From Duganella dendranthematis (GTDB lineage: Bacteria; Pseudomonadota; Gammaproteobacteria; Burkholderiales; Burkholderiaceae_D), in contig NZ_CP051684.1 of NCBI RefSeq assembly GCF_012849375.1, positions 5,952,001 to 6,016,000 on the forward strand: a DNA stretch of 64,000 nt, given 5' to 3'. Shown here piece after piece: positions 30,537 to 39,968 of this stretch. Numbering within the stretch: position 1 is the first letter of the stretch; each line of letters starts with the position of its first letter. The notes under the pieces were generated by a model. It saw nothing but the letters and a program-made list of their open reading frames with translations. It ran no database searches and had not been told where the DNA came from. The translations under genes and the position numbers were made by a program.

Positions 30537-31298
30537 ATGTCGTTACTCTTAGCTACCGCGCTCGCGGCTGCCATTCAGCCTAGTTGCTCCTGGGATCATC
30601 CTGGCCGCAATCCGTACACCGGCAGCCCGGCTGCCGCCATCGACCGCTACACCGACATTCCGGCAAGCGTGCGCAGCACGCTCAAGCGCCGCCTGGCAGA
30701 CCGCCAGCCGGACGACACCGTCAGCATCACCCGCGACCATATCGCCGGCAAGAGCCAGTACGACACCACCATCCGCGACATGCATTTCGGCGCCGCGTCG
30801 GTCTGCGGCACCGTGACCCGCAACAAGTGGGACGAACTGCGCGCCGAACCGGCCGCCGTGTATTGCGAGGGTGAACACTGCATCCTGGTGCCCAAGATCT
30901 GCGGCAACGTCAGCCGCATCACGCGCCTGGCGCCGGCCGTGGCGCAAGCCAAGCCGCCCAAGAAACCGCAGGAATTTTCCGACATCAGCCTGGTCGACGC
31001 CGACGCGCCCGATCTCGATGACGTGACGAGCCGCCTGGCCCGCACCATGTCCGACCTGGGCCTGGACGATTTCGTGCCCGAAGGCGCCACTCTGGCTGAC
31101 GCCGACCAGCGGGCCCGCGACATGGCGCACCGCTTCGGCCCCGGAGGCGCGGGCGCGGATGGCATCGACAGTGTAGCCGCACCAGTGCCGGAAGCCGAGA
31201 CCTGGGCCATGCTGCTGAGCGGCCTGGGCATGATGGGCTGGCTGGCCCGCCGCCGCGCCAGTGCGGCCGCCAAAGCCGCCGCCAACGCTGCGACCTGA
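30537..31298 (+). CDS. MHFG-family PEP-CTERM protein
   Basis: A 253-residue exported protein ending in a PEP-CTERM sorting signal: VPEAETWAMLLSGLGMMGW followed by the basic cluster LARRR (about residues 218-242). Such tails are recognised by an exosortase (EpsH) and cut at the membrane. The first third has an MHFG segment (RDMHFGAASVCGTVTR) that matches the protein group named after it. Four cysteines (near 98, 115, 120 and 128) may pair. The last residues after LARRR form an Ala-rich extension longer than usual. The N-terminal signal is short (SLLLATALAAAIQPSC). Function unknown; probably exopolysaccharide-associated. Confidence 0.8.
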   Translation: MSLLLATALAAAIQPSCSWDHPGRNPYTGSPAAAIDRYTDIPASVRSTLKRRLADRQPDDTVSITRDHIAGKSQYDTTIRDMHFGAASVCGTVTRNKWDELRAEPAAVYCEGEHCILVPKICGNVSRITRLAPAVAQAKPPKKPQEFSDISLVDADAPDLDDVTSRLARTMSDLGLDDFVPEGATLADADQRARDMAHRFGPGGAGADGIDSVAAPVPEAETWAMLLSGLGMMGWLARRRASAAAKAAANAAT

Positions 31299-31436
31299 AG
31301 CTTCCCTCTGCCGGCGCCACACCGCCAGCCCCGGCGTCGTTTATAATTTCCATATATTGCACGCCACGCGCCCCGCTTCCGTTGCGGCCGGCGCGGCTGG
31401 CGCGTTCACCGTTTACCTAGCTGATTGCGATCCACT

Positions 31437-32279
31437 ATGTCTATTACCATCAAAACCGCCGAAGATATCGAAGGCATGCGCATCGCCGGCCGCCTCGGCT
31501 CCGAAGTGCTGGACTACATCACCCCGTTCGTCAAGCCGGGTGTCACCACCGGCGAGCTGGACCGCCTGTGCCATGAGTACATGGTCAACGTCCAGGGCAC
31601 GATCCCGGCGCCGCTGAATTACAGCCCGCCAGGCTACACGCCCTACCCGAAGGCCATCTGCACCTCGGTCAACGACGTTATCTGCCACGGCATTCCGGGC
31701 GATAAAGTGCTGAAAAACGGCGACGTGGTCAACCTCGACATCACCGTCATCAAGGACGGCTACCACGGCGACAACAGCCGCATGTTCTTCATCGGCGAAC
31801 CGTCGATCCTGGCCAAGCGCCTGTCGGACATCACCTATGAATGCATGTGGCTGGGCATCGAGCAGGTCAAGCCGGGCGCCACGCTGGGCGACATCGGCCA
31901 CGCCATCCAGCAGCACGCCGAGAAAGCCGGCTACAGCGTGGTGCGCGAATTCTGCGGCCACGGCATCGGCAAGGTGTTCCACGAAGAGCCGCAGGTGCTG
32001 CACTACGGCAAGCCCGGCACCGGCGTCACGCTGGAAGCCGGCATGATCTTCACCATCGAGCCGATGATCAACGCCGGCCGCCGCGAAATCCGCGAAATGG
32101 GCGACGGCTGGACCATCAAAACCAAGGACCGCAGCCTGTCGGCGCAGTGGGAACACATGCTGCTGGTGACCGATACCGGTTACGAGGTGCTGACGCTGTC
32201 GGCCGGCAGCCCGCCGCCGCCGGCGTTCGTCACCGGCATGGCCGGCCAGGGTGCGGCCAACCCTGCCAAGGCAGCGTAA
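31437..32279 (+). CDS. map: Methionine aminopeptidase, type I
   Basis: A 280-residue metalloenzyme that removes N-terminal methionine from new proteins. Motifs: [34 protein letters not shown] (two metal Asp), [15 protein letters not shown] (metal His), [11 protein letters not shown] (metal Glu) and [19 protein letters not shown] (metal Glu). The C-terminus has a Pro/Ala-rich tail of about 20 residues. The ATG at 31437 gives the standard [14 protein letters not shown] opening. It is five bases upstream of glnD and divergent from rpsB, the usual arrangement apart from the PEP-CTERM gene in between. Confidence 0.97.
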   Translation: MSITIKTAEDIEGMRIAGRLGSEVLDYITPFVKPGVTTGELDRLCHEYMVNVQGTIPAPLNYSPPGYTPYPKAICTSVNDVICHGIPGDKVLKNGDVVNLDITVIKDGYHGDNSRMFFIGEPSILAKRLSDITYECMWLGIEQVKPGATLGDIGHAIQQHAEKAGYSVVREFCGHGIGKVFHEEPQVLHYGKPGTGVTLEAGMIFTIEPMINAGRREIREMGDGWTIKTKDRSLSAQWEHMLLVTDTGYEVLTLSAGSPPPPAFVTGMAGQGAANPAKAA

Positions 32280-32283
32280 TCCC

Positions 32284-34866
32284 GTGAACGCGGCCGTGAT
32301 GCGGAACCAATTGCGCGAGCAGCTCAAGCGCCAGCTGAAGGCCGACCGCCAGGTCGTCATTGCCGCCTTCAAGGAAGACGGCAAGCCGGAAAAGCTGCTG
32401 CGCAGCCTGCGCCAGAGCGTCGACGCGGTGCTGACCACCGCCTGGCATGTGGCCGGCCTGCCGGAGCAGACCGCGCTGGTCGGCGTCGGCGGCTATGGCC
32501 GCGGCGAGCTGTTCCCCTATTCCGACGTCGACCTGCTGATCCTGCTGCAGCAAGCGCCGGACGCGGCCACCACGGAAAAACTGGAAGAGCTGGTGCAGCT
32601 GCTGTGGGATCTGGGCCTGGAAATCGGCCACAGCATCCGCACGGTCGATGAGTGCCTGACCGAATCGGCGGCCGACATCACGGTGCAAACCAGCCTGCTG
32701 GAAGCGCGCATCATCTGCGGCGACGAGCAGCTGTTCGCCGAACTGCAGCACCGCTACGACGCGGCGATGGACCCGCGCGCCTTCTACCACGCCAAGCTGC
32801 TGGAGATGAACCAGCGCCACGCCAAGTACGAGGACACCGCCTTCAGCCTGGAGCCGAACTGCAAGGAAAGCCCGGGCGGCCTGCGCGACCTGCAGGTGAT
32901 CCTGTGGCTGGTGAAGGCGGCCGGCCTGGCCAGCTCGTGGCGCACGCTGGCCACCAGCGGCCTGATCACGCAGACCGAGGCGCGCCAGCTGATGGAAAAG
33001 GAGCGCGCCTTCAAGGACATCCGCGTGCGCCTGCACCTGCACGCCGGCCGCCGCGAAGACCGGCTGGTGTTCGACGTCCAGACCGCGATCGCCGAGTCGC
33101 TGGGCCTGACCGCCACCGGCAGCGGCGCCAGCATGCGCCGCGCCAGCGAGTACCTGATGCAGCGCTACTACTGGGCCGCCAAGACCGTCACCCAGCTCAA
33201 CACCATCCTGCTGCAAAACATCGAGGAACGGCTGTTCCCGCAGGGCGGCGTGGCGGCGCCGATCAACGCCCGCTTCAACGATGTCAACGGCCTGATCGAC
33301 ATCGCCGAGGACGACACCTTCGAGAAGACGCCGTCGGCCATGCTGGAAATCTTCCTGCTGATGACCGAGCGGCCGGCGATCAAGGGCATGACGGCGCGCA
33401 CCACCCGCGCGCTGTGGCACGAGCGTTTCCAGATCGACGCCGCCTTCCGCGCCGATCCGGCCAACCGCTCGCTGTTCCTGCAGATCATGCAGGCGCCGCG
33501 CGGCATCATCCACGCGCTGCGCCGCATGAACGACCTGTCGATCCTGGGCCGCTACCTGCCCAACTTCCGCAAGATCGTCGGCCAGATGCAGCACGACCTG
33601 TTCCACGTCTACACGGTGGACCAGCACATCCTGATGGTGGTGCGCAATATGCGCCGCTTCACGATGGCCGAGCATGCGCACGAATACCCGTTCTGCAGCC
33701 AGCTGATGGCCAACTTCCCCAAGCCGTGGGTGCTGTTCCTGGCGGCGCTGTTCCATGACATCGCCAAGGGCCGCGGCGGCGACCACTCCAAGCTGGGCAT
33801 GGCCGACGCCGAACAGTTCTGCCTGGAACACGGCATGAGCGACGAGGACACCGAACTGGTGGTGTTCCTGGTCGAGAACCATCTGACCATGTCGCAGGTG
33901 GCGCAGAAGCAGGATCTGTCCGATCCGGATGTGATCCAGGCGTTTGCCAGACTGGTCGGCGACGAGCGCCACCTGACCGGCCTGTACCTGCTGACGGTGG
34001 CCGACATTCGCGGCACCAGCCCGAAAGTGTGGAACGCCTGGAAGGCCAAGCTGCTGGAAGACCTGTACAAGATCACGCTGCGGGTGCTGGGCGGCGAACC
34101 GCACAGCGCCGCCAACGAGCTGCGCAACCGCCAGGACGAGGCGCTCGCCACCCTACGCCTGTACGGCCTGGACGCCCACGCGCACGAAGCGTTCTGGAAG
34201 CAGCTGGACGTGGCCTATTTCCTGCGCCACGACGCCTCCGACATCGCCTGGCAGACGCGCGCGCTGTACGAGCGTTTCAACAGCGAGTCGCCGGTGGTCA
34301 AGTGCCGCCTGGCGCCGATCGGCGAAGGCTTGCAGATCGCGGTCTACATCAAGGATCAGCCGGACCTGTTCGCGCGTATTTGCAGCTATTTCGACCGCAA
34401 GAATTTCTCCATCCTCGACGCCAAGATCCACACCACGCGCCACGGCTATGCGCTCGACACCTTCCTGGTCACCGAGCAGAATTTCGCCAAGAACTACCGC
34501 GACATCATCAGCCTGATCGAGCACGAGCTGTGCGGCCTGCTGACCCGTCCGGAGCCGCTGCCGGCGCCGAACAAGGGCCGGCTGTCGCGCCTGTCGCGCA
34601 CCTTCCCGATCCAGCCGACGGTCGACCTGCGTCCCGATGAGCGCGGCCAGTACTACCTGCTGTCGGTGGCGGCCAACGACCGCACCGGCCTGCTGTATGC
34701 GATCGCCAATGTGCTGACCAAATACAAGCTCAACCTGCACACGGCCAAGGTCATGACCCTGGGCGAGCGGGTGGAGGACGTGTTCCTGATCGACGGCCCG
34801 GCGCTGAACAACGCCCGCAACCAGATCCAGCTGGAAACCGACCTGCTGGACGCCATCAAAGTTTAA
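32284..34866 (+). CDS. glnD: Bifunctional uridylyltransferase/uridylyl-removing enzyme
   Basis: An 860-residue nitrogen sensor that uridylylates PII proteins when glutamine is low and de-uridylylates them when it is high. Domains in order: nucleotidyltransferase ([19 protein letters not shown], residues about 70-90), the HD hydrolase domain with H491-D492 ([17 protein letters not shown]), and two C-terminal ACT domains (about 680-760 and 790-860) that bind glutamine. The start is a GTG at 32284 five bases after map; an internal ATG at 32299 is also possible. The presence of glnD and the urea transporter in one window fits nitrogen control but they are 14 kb apart. Confidence 0.96.
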   Translation: MNAAVMRNQLREQLKRQLKADRQVVIAAFKEDGKPEKLLRSLRQSVDAVLTTAWHVAGLPEQTALVGVGGYGRGELFPYSDVDLLILLQQAPDAATTEKLEELVQLLWDLGLEIGHSIRTVDECLTESAADITVQTSLLEARIICGDEQLFAELQHRYDAAMDPRAFYHAKLLEMNQRHAKYEDTAFSLEPNCKESPGGLRDLQVILWLVKAAGLASSWRTLATSGLITQTEARQLMEKERAFKDIRVRLHLHAGRREDRLVFDVQTAIAESLGLTATGSGASMRRASEYLMQRYYWAAKTVTQLNTILLQNIEERLFPQGGVAAPINARFNDVNGLIDIAEDDTFEKTPSAMLEIFLLMTERPAIKGMTARTTRALWHERFQIDAAFRADPANRSLFLQIMQAPRGIIHALRRMNDLSILGRYLPNFRKIVGQMQHDLFHVYTVDQHILMVVRNMRRFTMAEHAHEYPFCSQLMANFPKPWVLFLAALFHDIAKGRGGDHSKLGMADAEQFCLEHGMSDEDTELVVFLVENHLTMSQVAQKQDLSDPDVIQAFARLVGDERHLTGLYLLTVADIRGTSPKVWNAWKAKLLEDLYKITLRVLGGEPHSAANELRNRQDEALATLRLYGLDAHAHEAFWKQLDVAYFLRHDASDIAWQTRALYERFNSESPVVKCRLAPIGEGLQIAVYIKDQPDLFARICSYFDRKNFSILDAKIHTTRHGYALDTFLVTEQNFAKNYRDIISLIEHELCGLLTRPEPLPAPNKGRLSRLSRTFPIQPTVDLRPDERGQYYLLSVAANDRTGLLYAIANVLTKYKLNLHTAKVMTLGERVEDVFLIDGPALNNARNQIQLETDLLDAIKV

Positions 34867-34888
34867 CCCTGTTTTCAAAGAGTCCCCC

Positions 34889-35638
34889 ATGTCTGAAGAA
34901 TTACTCCGCCTGTCCAAACGCATGTCCGAACTGGGACTGTGCTCACGCCGCGAGGCCGACGAATGGATCGCGCGCGGCTGGGTCCGGGTTGACGGCAAAG
35001 TCATCTCCGAGCTGGGCACCAAGATTTATCCGAGCCAGCATGTGACGGTCGAGCGCCAGGCGGCGGCCGAGCAGTCCAAGCGGGTGACGGTGCTGATCAA
35101 CAAGCCGATGGGCTATGTCAGCGGCCAGGCCGAAGACGGCTACCAGCCGGCGGTGGTGCTGATCAAGCCGGAAAACCGCTGGCCGGACGATCCGTCGCCG
35201 GAGCTGTTCCATCCGACGCAACTGCGCTCGCTGGTGCCGGCCGGCCGCCTGGACATCGACTCGGTCGGGCTGCTGGTGCTGACCCAGGATGGCCGCGTGG
35301 CCAAGGAGCTGATCGGCGAGCATACCGATGTCGACAAGGAATACCTGGTGCGGGTCGAGTACACCAAGCCGGGCAAGCTGCCGGACAGCGACCTGAAAAA
35401 ACTCAATCACGGTTTGTGGATGGACGGCAAGCCGCTGCTGCCGGCCAAGGTGCGCTGGCAGAATGACGACCAGCTCAGCTTCACGCTGCGCGAAGGCAAG
35501 AAGCGCCAGATCCGCCGCATGTGCGACATGGTCGGCTTGAAAGTTGTCGGTTTGAAACGCGTGCGGATCGGCAAGGTGAAACTAGGTGATCTGCCGGTCG
35601 GCCAGTGGCGTTATTTGCGCCCGGATGAACGCTTCTGA
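34889..35638 (+). CDS. rluF: 23S rRNA pseudouridine synthase, RluF-like
   Basis: A 249-residue enzyme. It has an N-terminal S4 RNA-binding domain (LSKRMSELGLCSRREADEWI) and a catalytic RsuA-family domain with the active Asp in AGRLDIDSVGLLVLTQDG, plus KEYLVRVEY and the C-terminal KKRQIRRMCDMVGLKVVGLK motif. The CSRREAD opening and the ending LPVGQWRYLRPDE resemble E. coli RluF (U2604) more than RluB, which has a long basic tail absent here. Target assignment is inference. Confidence 0.85.
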   Translation: MSEELLRLSKRMSELGLCSRREADEWIARGWVRVDGKVISELGTKIYPSQHVTVERQAAAEQSKRVTVLINKPMGYVSGQAEDGYQPAVVLIKPENRWPDDPSPELFHPTQLRSLVPAGRLDIDSVGLLVLTQDGRVAKELIGEHTDVDKEYLVRVEYTKPGKLPDSDLKKLNHGLWMDGKPLLPAKVRWQNDDQLSFTLREGKKRQIRRMCDMVGLKVVGLKRVRIGKVKLGDLPVGQWRYLRPDERF

Positions 35639-35729
35639 CCACAGGCAGACAAAATTTCTTGCTATTTTGCAAGCCAAAAACCGCAATCCGCTGTAAACTG
35701 CACAGATCGACCTCGCATTAGAGAAGTCA

Positions 35730-36515
35730 TTGCCAAAGAGATATGCCGTCGTGAACGATCCTATACCCAATGAATTCCGTCGCGGGCCTCCCACCCTAAA
35801 AGATGCTGTGGAGCCAATCGCGACGGGTTCGAAGCCGCATGACATGACCGATGAACATGACATCGGTGATGCCCTGACCTTGCTGGCCGAAAGCGGCGAG
35901 CCGGTGTCCGTCTATCCGCAAAGCGCCACCAATGTGGTGATGGCGCGCATCAAGTGGGTCGATCCGGAACACCCGCATTTTGTGTTGGAACTCAACGAAG
36001 GCGAATTCCTGCCGCCGGGCGACGCGGTGTTTGTGGTGTGGATGCGTTCGGCCAAGTTGCAGTTCACCCTCAGTTCGGCCGACTGGGCCTCCAAACCCAA
36101 CGAGCCGACCCTGATTCCACTGGAATTCCCGCTCAAGTGTCTGGTGCTGAACCGGCGCGCCTCGGCGCGGCTGGAAACCCCGCTGGGCGTCTACTACATG
36201 GCTTCGTTTGTACTGAACGGCAAGCCATATGAATTGCAGTTGTATGATTTTTCCGCGGGCGGCGTCGGCATGCGCGCCTCGCCGCGCGACGCGGTCGGCC
36301 TGCACGTCGGCCGCAAGCTGCAGCGCGTGCGGCTGGAACTGGGTCCGGATTCGGTGATGATCGCCGACCTGGAGATCCGCCTGGCGCGCACGTTCCGCTC
36401 CTTCCTGCTGGGCGAACAGGTGCAGATCGGCTGCCAGTTCGCCAACCTGTCGCCGACCATGGAAGAAGAATTGCGGCGCATGCTCGAAAAACTGAACAGC
36501 AAGCACCACCGTTGA
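35730..36515 (+). CDS. ycgR: YcgR-type PilZ cyclic-di-GMP receptor (flagellar brake)
   Basis: A 261-residue protein with an N-terminal YcgR domain (about residues 50-130) and a C-terminal PilZ domain (about 135-250). The cyclic-di-GMP motif shows as NRRASARLE (RxxxR) and later YDFSAGGVGMR (D-x-S-x-x-G). In other bacteria this protein slows the flagellar motor when cyclic-di-GMP is high. The frame opens with TTG at 35730; a GTG at 35751 is an equally good start. An EAL phosphodiesterase at 13555 could change its ligand level. A terminator follows immediately. Confidence 0.85.
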   Translation: MPKRYAVVNDPIPNEFRRGPPTLKDAVEPIATGSKPHDMTDEHDIGDALTLLAESGEPVSVYPQSATNVVMARIKWVDPEHPHFVLELNEGEFLPPGDAVFVVWMRSAKLQFTLSSADWASKPNEPTLIPLEFPLKCLVLNRRASARLETPLGVYYMASFVLNGKPYELQLYDFSAGGVGMRASPRDAVGLHVGRKLQRVRLELGPDSVMIADLEIRLARTFRSFLLGEQVQIGCQFANLSPTMEEELRRMLEKLNSKHHR

Positions 36516-36542
36516 GCATTAACGGCGGCACGTTTCTTGCTT

Positions 36543-36575
36543 AAAAAGCAGCTAGTTCACTAGCTGCTTTTTTTT
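36543..36575 (+). terminator. Strong intrinsic terminator abutting the next start codon
   Basis: AAAAAGCAGCTAG (36543-36555), loop TTCA, CTAGCTGCTTTTT and further T residues to 36575: a perfect 13-bp stem with an eight-base T tract. It ends the ycgR transcript, but its last T is immediately before the ATG of the transporter-kinase gene, leaving no room for an ordinary ribosome binding site. Confidence 0.85.
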
Positions 36576-39500
36576 ATGACCACCACACAGCGCATCGTCA
36601 AAATCCGCCGCGATTACAACACTTGGGTGGCCAACGAGACCATCGAGGATTACGCGTTGCGCTTCACGCCGCGCGCGTTCCGCAAGTGGTCGGTGTTCCG
36701 CGTCTCGAACACCGCCTTCGGCGCCATCTCGTTCCTGGTGCTGGAGGCGATCGGCGGCACCATCAGCGTCAACTACGGCTTCATCAACGCGCTGTGGGCC
36801 ATCATGGCGGTCGGCCTGATCATCTTCCTGACCGGCCTGCCGATCAGCTACTACGCCGCGCGCTACGGCGTCGACATGGACTTGCTGACGCGCGGCGCCG
36901 GCTTCGGCTACATCGGCTCGACCATTTCGTCGTTCGTCTACGCCTCGTTCACCTTCATCCTGTTTGCGCTGGAAGCAGCCATCATGGCCTATGCGCTCGA
37001 GCTGTATTTCCACATGCCGCTGTGGCTCGGCTACATGGTCAGCGCGCTGGCGGTGATCCCGCTGGTGACGCACGGCGTGACCTTGATCAGCCGCATCCAG
37101 ATGCTGACGCAGCCCGTCTGGCTGGTGCTGATGGCCCTGCCCTTCATCGCCATCTGGCTCAAACGCCCGGAGCTGCCGGCCGCACTGCTGCACTATGCCG
37201 GCCGCGATGGCGCCAACGGCCAGTTCAATGTGCTGATGTTCGGCGCGGCGACCGCGGTCGGCGTGGCGCTGATCACGCAGATCGGCGAGCAGGTCGACTT
37301 CCTGCGCTTCATGCCGCAGCAGACCCGCGCGAACCGGCTGCGCTGGCACCTTGGCGTGCTGGTGGCCGGTCCCGGCTGGATCGTGCTGGGCATCGCCAAG
37401 ATGCTGGGCGGCGCGCTGCTGGCGTATCTGGCTATCAGCGTGGCGGTGCCGCTGGAGCAGGCGGTCAATCCGACCCATATGTACCTGGTCGGCTTCGGGC
37501 TGGTGTTCTCGCAGCCGCAGGCGGCGCTGGCGGCCACCGCGCTGCTGGTGGTGGTGTCGCAGGTGAAAATCAATATGACCAACGCCTACGCCGGCTCGCT
37601 GGCGTGGTCCAACTTCTTCGCGCGGCTGACGCACAGCCACCCGGGCCGCGTGGTGTGGGCCGTGTTCAATGCGCTGATTGCCGTGCTGCTGATGGAGCTG
37701 GACGTGTTCCAGGCGCTGGACCAGGTGCTCGGTCTGTACTCCAACATCGCCATCTCGTGGATCACGGCGGTGGTGGCCGACCTGGTGATCAACAAGCCGC
37801 TGGGCCTGAGCCCGAAAGGCATCGAGTTCCGCCGCGCCTACCTGTACGACATCAACCCGGTCGGCGTCGGCGCCATGCTGCTGGCGTCGGCGCTGTCAAT
37901 CGCCGCCTTCATGGGATTGTTCGGCCAGCAGGCGCACGCCTTCTCGGCCTTCATCGCGCTGCTGACGGCGTTGGTGGCGTCGCCGCTGATCGCGCTCGCC
38001 ACGCGCGGCAAGTACTACATGGCGCGCCAGCCGGAGCACATCCACAGCAAGACCTGCGTGATCTGCGAAAAGGAGTACGAAGCCGAAGACATGGCGCACT
38101 GCCCGGCCTACCAGGGCTCGATCTGCTCGCTGTGCTGCTGCCTGGACGCGCGCTGCAACGACACCTGCAAGCCGCACGCGCGCGTCGCCGTGCAGTGGCA
38201 GGAAGCGATGCGCGCGCTGCTGCCGCAATCGCTGTGGCGCTATCTGAGCAGCGGCCTCGGACACTATTTGCTGCTGATGATCGTCACCGTGCTGTCGCTC
38301 GGCGCACTGCTTGGGCTGATCTACTACCACGAGCAGTCGGTGCTGCCGCCTGGTTCCGAGGCGTTGCTGCCGCAATTGCGGCTGGTGTTCTTCAAGATCT
38401 TTGCGGCGATGCTGCTGGCCAGCGGCATTGTCGCCTGGTGGCTGGTGCTGACCAGCGAGAGCCGCCGCGTGGCGCAGGAAGAATCCAACCGCCAGACCGG
38501 TTTGCTGACGCGCGAGATCGAGCTGCACCAGCAGACCGACGCCCAGCTGCAACAGGCCAAGCAGGCCGCCGACCTGGCCAATCAGGCCAAGAGCCGCTAC
38601 ATTGCCGGCATCAGCCACGAGATCCGCACGCCGCTCAATTCCATCCTCGGCTACGCCCAGCTGCTGGACAACGATCCGGCGATTCCGGCGCACCGGCAGC
38701 AGGCCGTGCGCGTGATCCGCAACAGCGGCGAGCACCTGCTGTCGCTGATCGAAGGCACGCTGGATATCGCCCGCATCGAGGGCGGGAAATTCAACTTCGA
38801 CATGAAGGAGCTGGATTTCCCCGACTTTATCGGCCAGGTGGTGCGCATGTTCGAACTGCAGGCGGCCAACAAGGGGCTGAGCTTCCGCTACGAGCTGACC
38901 GGCGTGCTGCCGGCCTGCGTGCGCGCCGACCGCAAGCGGCTCGGCCAGATCCTGATCAACATCCTCGGCAACGCGGTCAAGTTCACCAGCCATGGCGGCA
39001 TTGTCATGCGGCTGCAATACGCGCGCGAGATGGCGTCGGTGGAAATCGAGGACAGCGGCCCGGGTATCCTGCAGGAAGAAATCGATCACATTTTCGAACC
39101 GTTCTCGCGCGGCAGCGCCAGTGCCCAGGCCAACGCCAGCGGCACCGGTCTTGGCTTGCCAATCGCGCGCATGCTGACGCAGTTGATGGGCGGCGAACTG
39201 AAAGTCCGCACCACGCCGCAAGGCAGCACCTTCCAGGTGCGGCTGTTCCTGCCCAGCGTACACGCGCCGTCCGGCCGCGCCGCGCGCGACGCGCTGCTGG
39301 CCGGCGAGGCGCGGCAACGCAGCGGCTATCGCGGTCCGCGCCGCCGCATCCTGGTGGTCGATAACGAAAACGTCGACCGCGAACTGCTGCACAACATCCT
39401 GCAACCACTGGGCTTTGAAGTGGCGCAGGCCGCATCGGGGCTGGAGTGTCTCGACCTGTATGCCAGCTTCCAGCCGGACCTGATCCTGATGGACCTCGCC

Positions 39501-39968
39501 ATGCCGGGCATGGATGGCTGGGAAGCCAGCTACATCCTGCGCCGCAGGCAGATGTCGGCGGTGCCGATCGCCATCGTCTCGGCCAACGCCTTCGACAAGG
39601 GCATGGACAATCCGGCCGGCATCCGCGCCGAGGACTTCTTCATCAAGCCGGTCAACGTGGGCGAGCTGCTGGACTGGATCGGCGCCCGTCTGTCGCTGGA
39701 GTGGATCACGCAAACGCCAGCGGCACCCATTGCCCCGGCCGCGCCGCCGCTGCTGGTGTTCCCGCCGGCCGCCGTCATGACGTCGCTGCGCGAGCTGATA
39801 CGCATCGGCTACGTGCGCGGCATCCAGAACAAGCTGGACGAAATCGGCGCGCTCGATCCGCGCTACCAGCACTTCACGCAAACCATGCGCAACTTTGCCG
39901 CCCGCTTCCAATTGGATGCGATGGCGGACTTTGTCAGAGAGAACAACAACGATGAACTTCAACACTGA
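36576..39968 (+). CDS. NCS1 transporter-histidine kinase-receiver fusion protein
   Basis: A 1130-residue membrane protein. Residues about 20-480 form an NCS1 (purine/cytosine/hydantoin permease) domain of about 12 helices (FGAISFLVLEAIGGTISVNY; SQVKINMTNAYAGSLAWSN). A Cys cluster follows (nine Cys between 494 and 531, CVIC...CSLCCC...CNDTC), then two more helices (about 565-630), a short coiled coil, a HisKA domain with His681 (ISHEIRTPLNSILGY), an HATPase domain (NILGNAVKFTSHG, DSGPGI, GTGLGLPIA), a receiver with Asp973 (LILMDLAMPG), and a helical tail. The design parallels CbrA (SLC5-kinase). It probably senses a nucleobase, hydantoin or similar N-rich compound while or instead of transporting it. 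The response regulator gene overlaps its end by 17 bases. Confidence 0.9.
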   Translation: MTTTQRIVKIRRDYNTWVANETIEDYALRFTPRAFRKWSVFRVSNTAFGAISFLVLEAIGGTISVNYGFINALWAIMAVGLIIFLTGLPISYYAARYGVDMDLLTRGAGFGYIGSTISSFVYASFTFILFALEAAIMAYALELYFHMPLWLGYMVSALAVIPLVTHGVTLISRIQMLTQPVWLVLMALPFIAIWLKRPELPAALLHYAGRDGANGQFNVLMFGAATAVGVALITQIGEQVDFLRFMPQQTRANRLRWHLGVLVAGPGWIVLGIAKMLGGALLAYLAISVAVPLEQAVNPTHMYLVGFGLVFSQPQAALAATALLVVVSQVKINMTNAYAGSLAWSNFFARLTHSHPGRVVWAVFNALIAVLLMELDVFQALDQVLGLYSNIAISWITAVVADLVINKPLGLSPKGIEFRRAYLYDINPVGVGAMLLASALSIAAFMGLFGQQAHAFSAFIALLTALVASPLIALATRGKYYMARQPEHIHSKTCVICEKEYEAEDMAHCPAYQGSICSLCCCLDARCNDTCKPHARVAVQWQEAMRALLPQSLWRYLSSGLGHYLLLMIVTVLSLGALLGLIYYHEQSVLPPGSEALLPQLRLVFFKIFAAMLLASGIVAWWLVLTSESRRVAQEESNRQTGLLTREIELHQQTDAQLQQAKQAADLANQAKSRYIAGISHEIRTPLNSILGYAQLLDNDPAIPAHRQQAVRVIRNSGEHLLSLIEGTLDIARIEGGKFNFDMKELDFPDFIGQVVRMFELQAANKGLSFRYELTGVLPACVRADRKRLGQILINILGNAVKFTSHGGIVMRLQYAREMASVEIEDSGPGILQEEIDHIFEPFSRGSASAQANASGTGLGLPIARMLTQLMGGELKVRTTPQGSTFQVRLFLPSVHAPSGRAARDALLAGEARQRSGYRGPRRRILVVDNENVDRELLHNILQPLGFEVAQAASGLECLDLYASFQPDLILMDLAMPGMDGWEASYILRRRQMSAVPIAIVSANAFDKGMDNPAGIRAEDFFIKPVNVGELLDWIGARLSLEWITQTPAAPIAPAAPPLLVFPPAAVMTSLRELIRIGYVRGIQNKLDEIGALDPRYQHFTQTMRNFAARFQLDAMADFVRENNNDELQH

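Noticed and set aside
30271..30552. A 93-codon plus-strand frame with CPIC and CRNC motifs upstream of the PEP-CTERM gene
   Set aside because: It lies in the AT-rich rpsB/PEP-CTERM intergenic region, has no ribosome binding site, has non-coding composition and overlaps the next start by 16 bases.
36623..39364. A 913-codon frame overlapping the transporter-kinase gene
   Set aside because: Alternate-frame shadow with Arg/Gly-rich composition.
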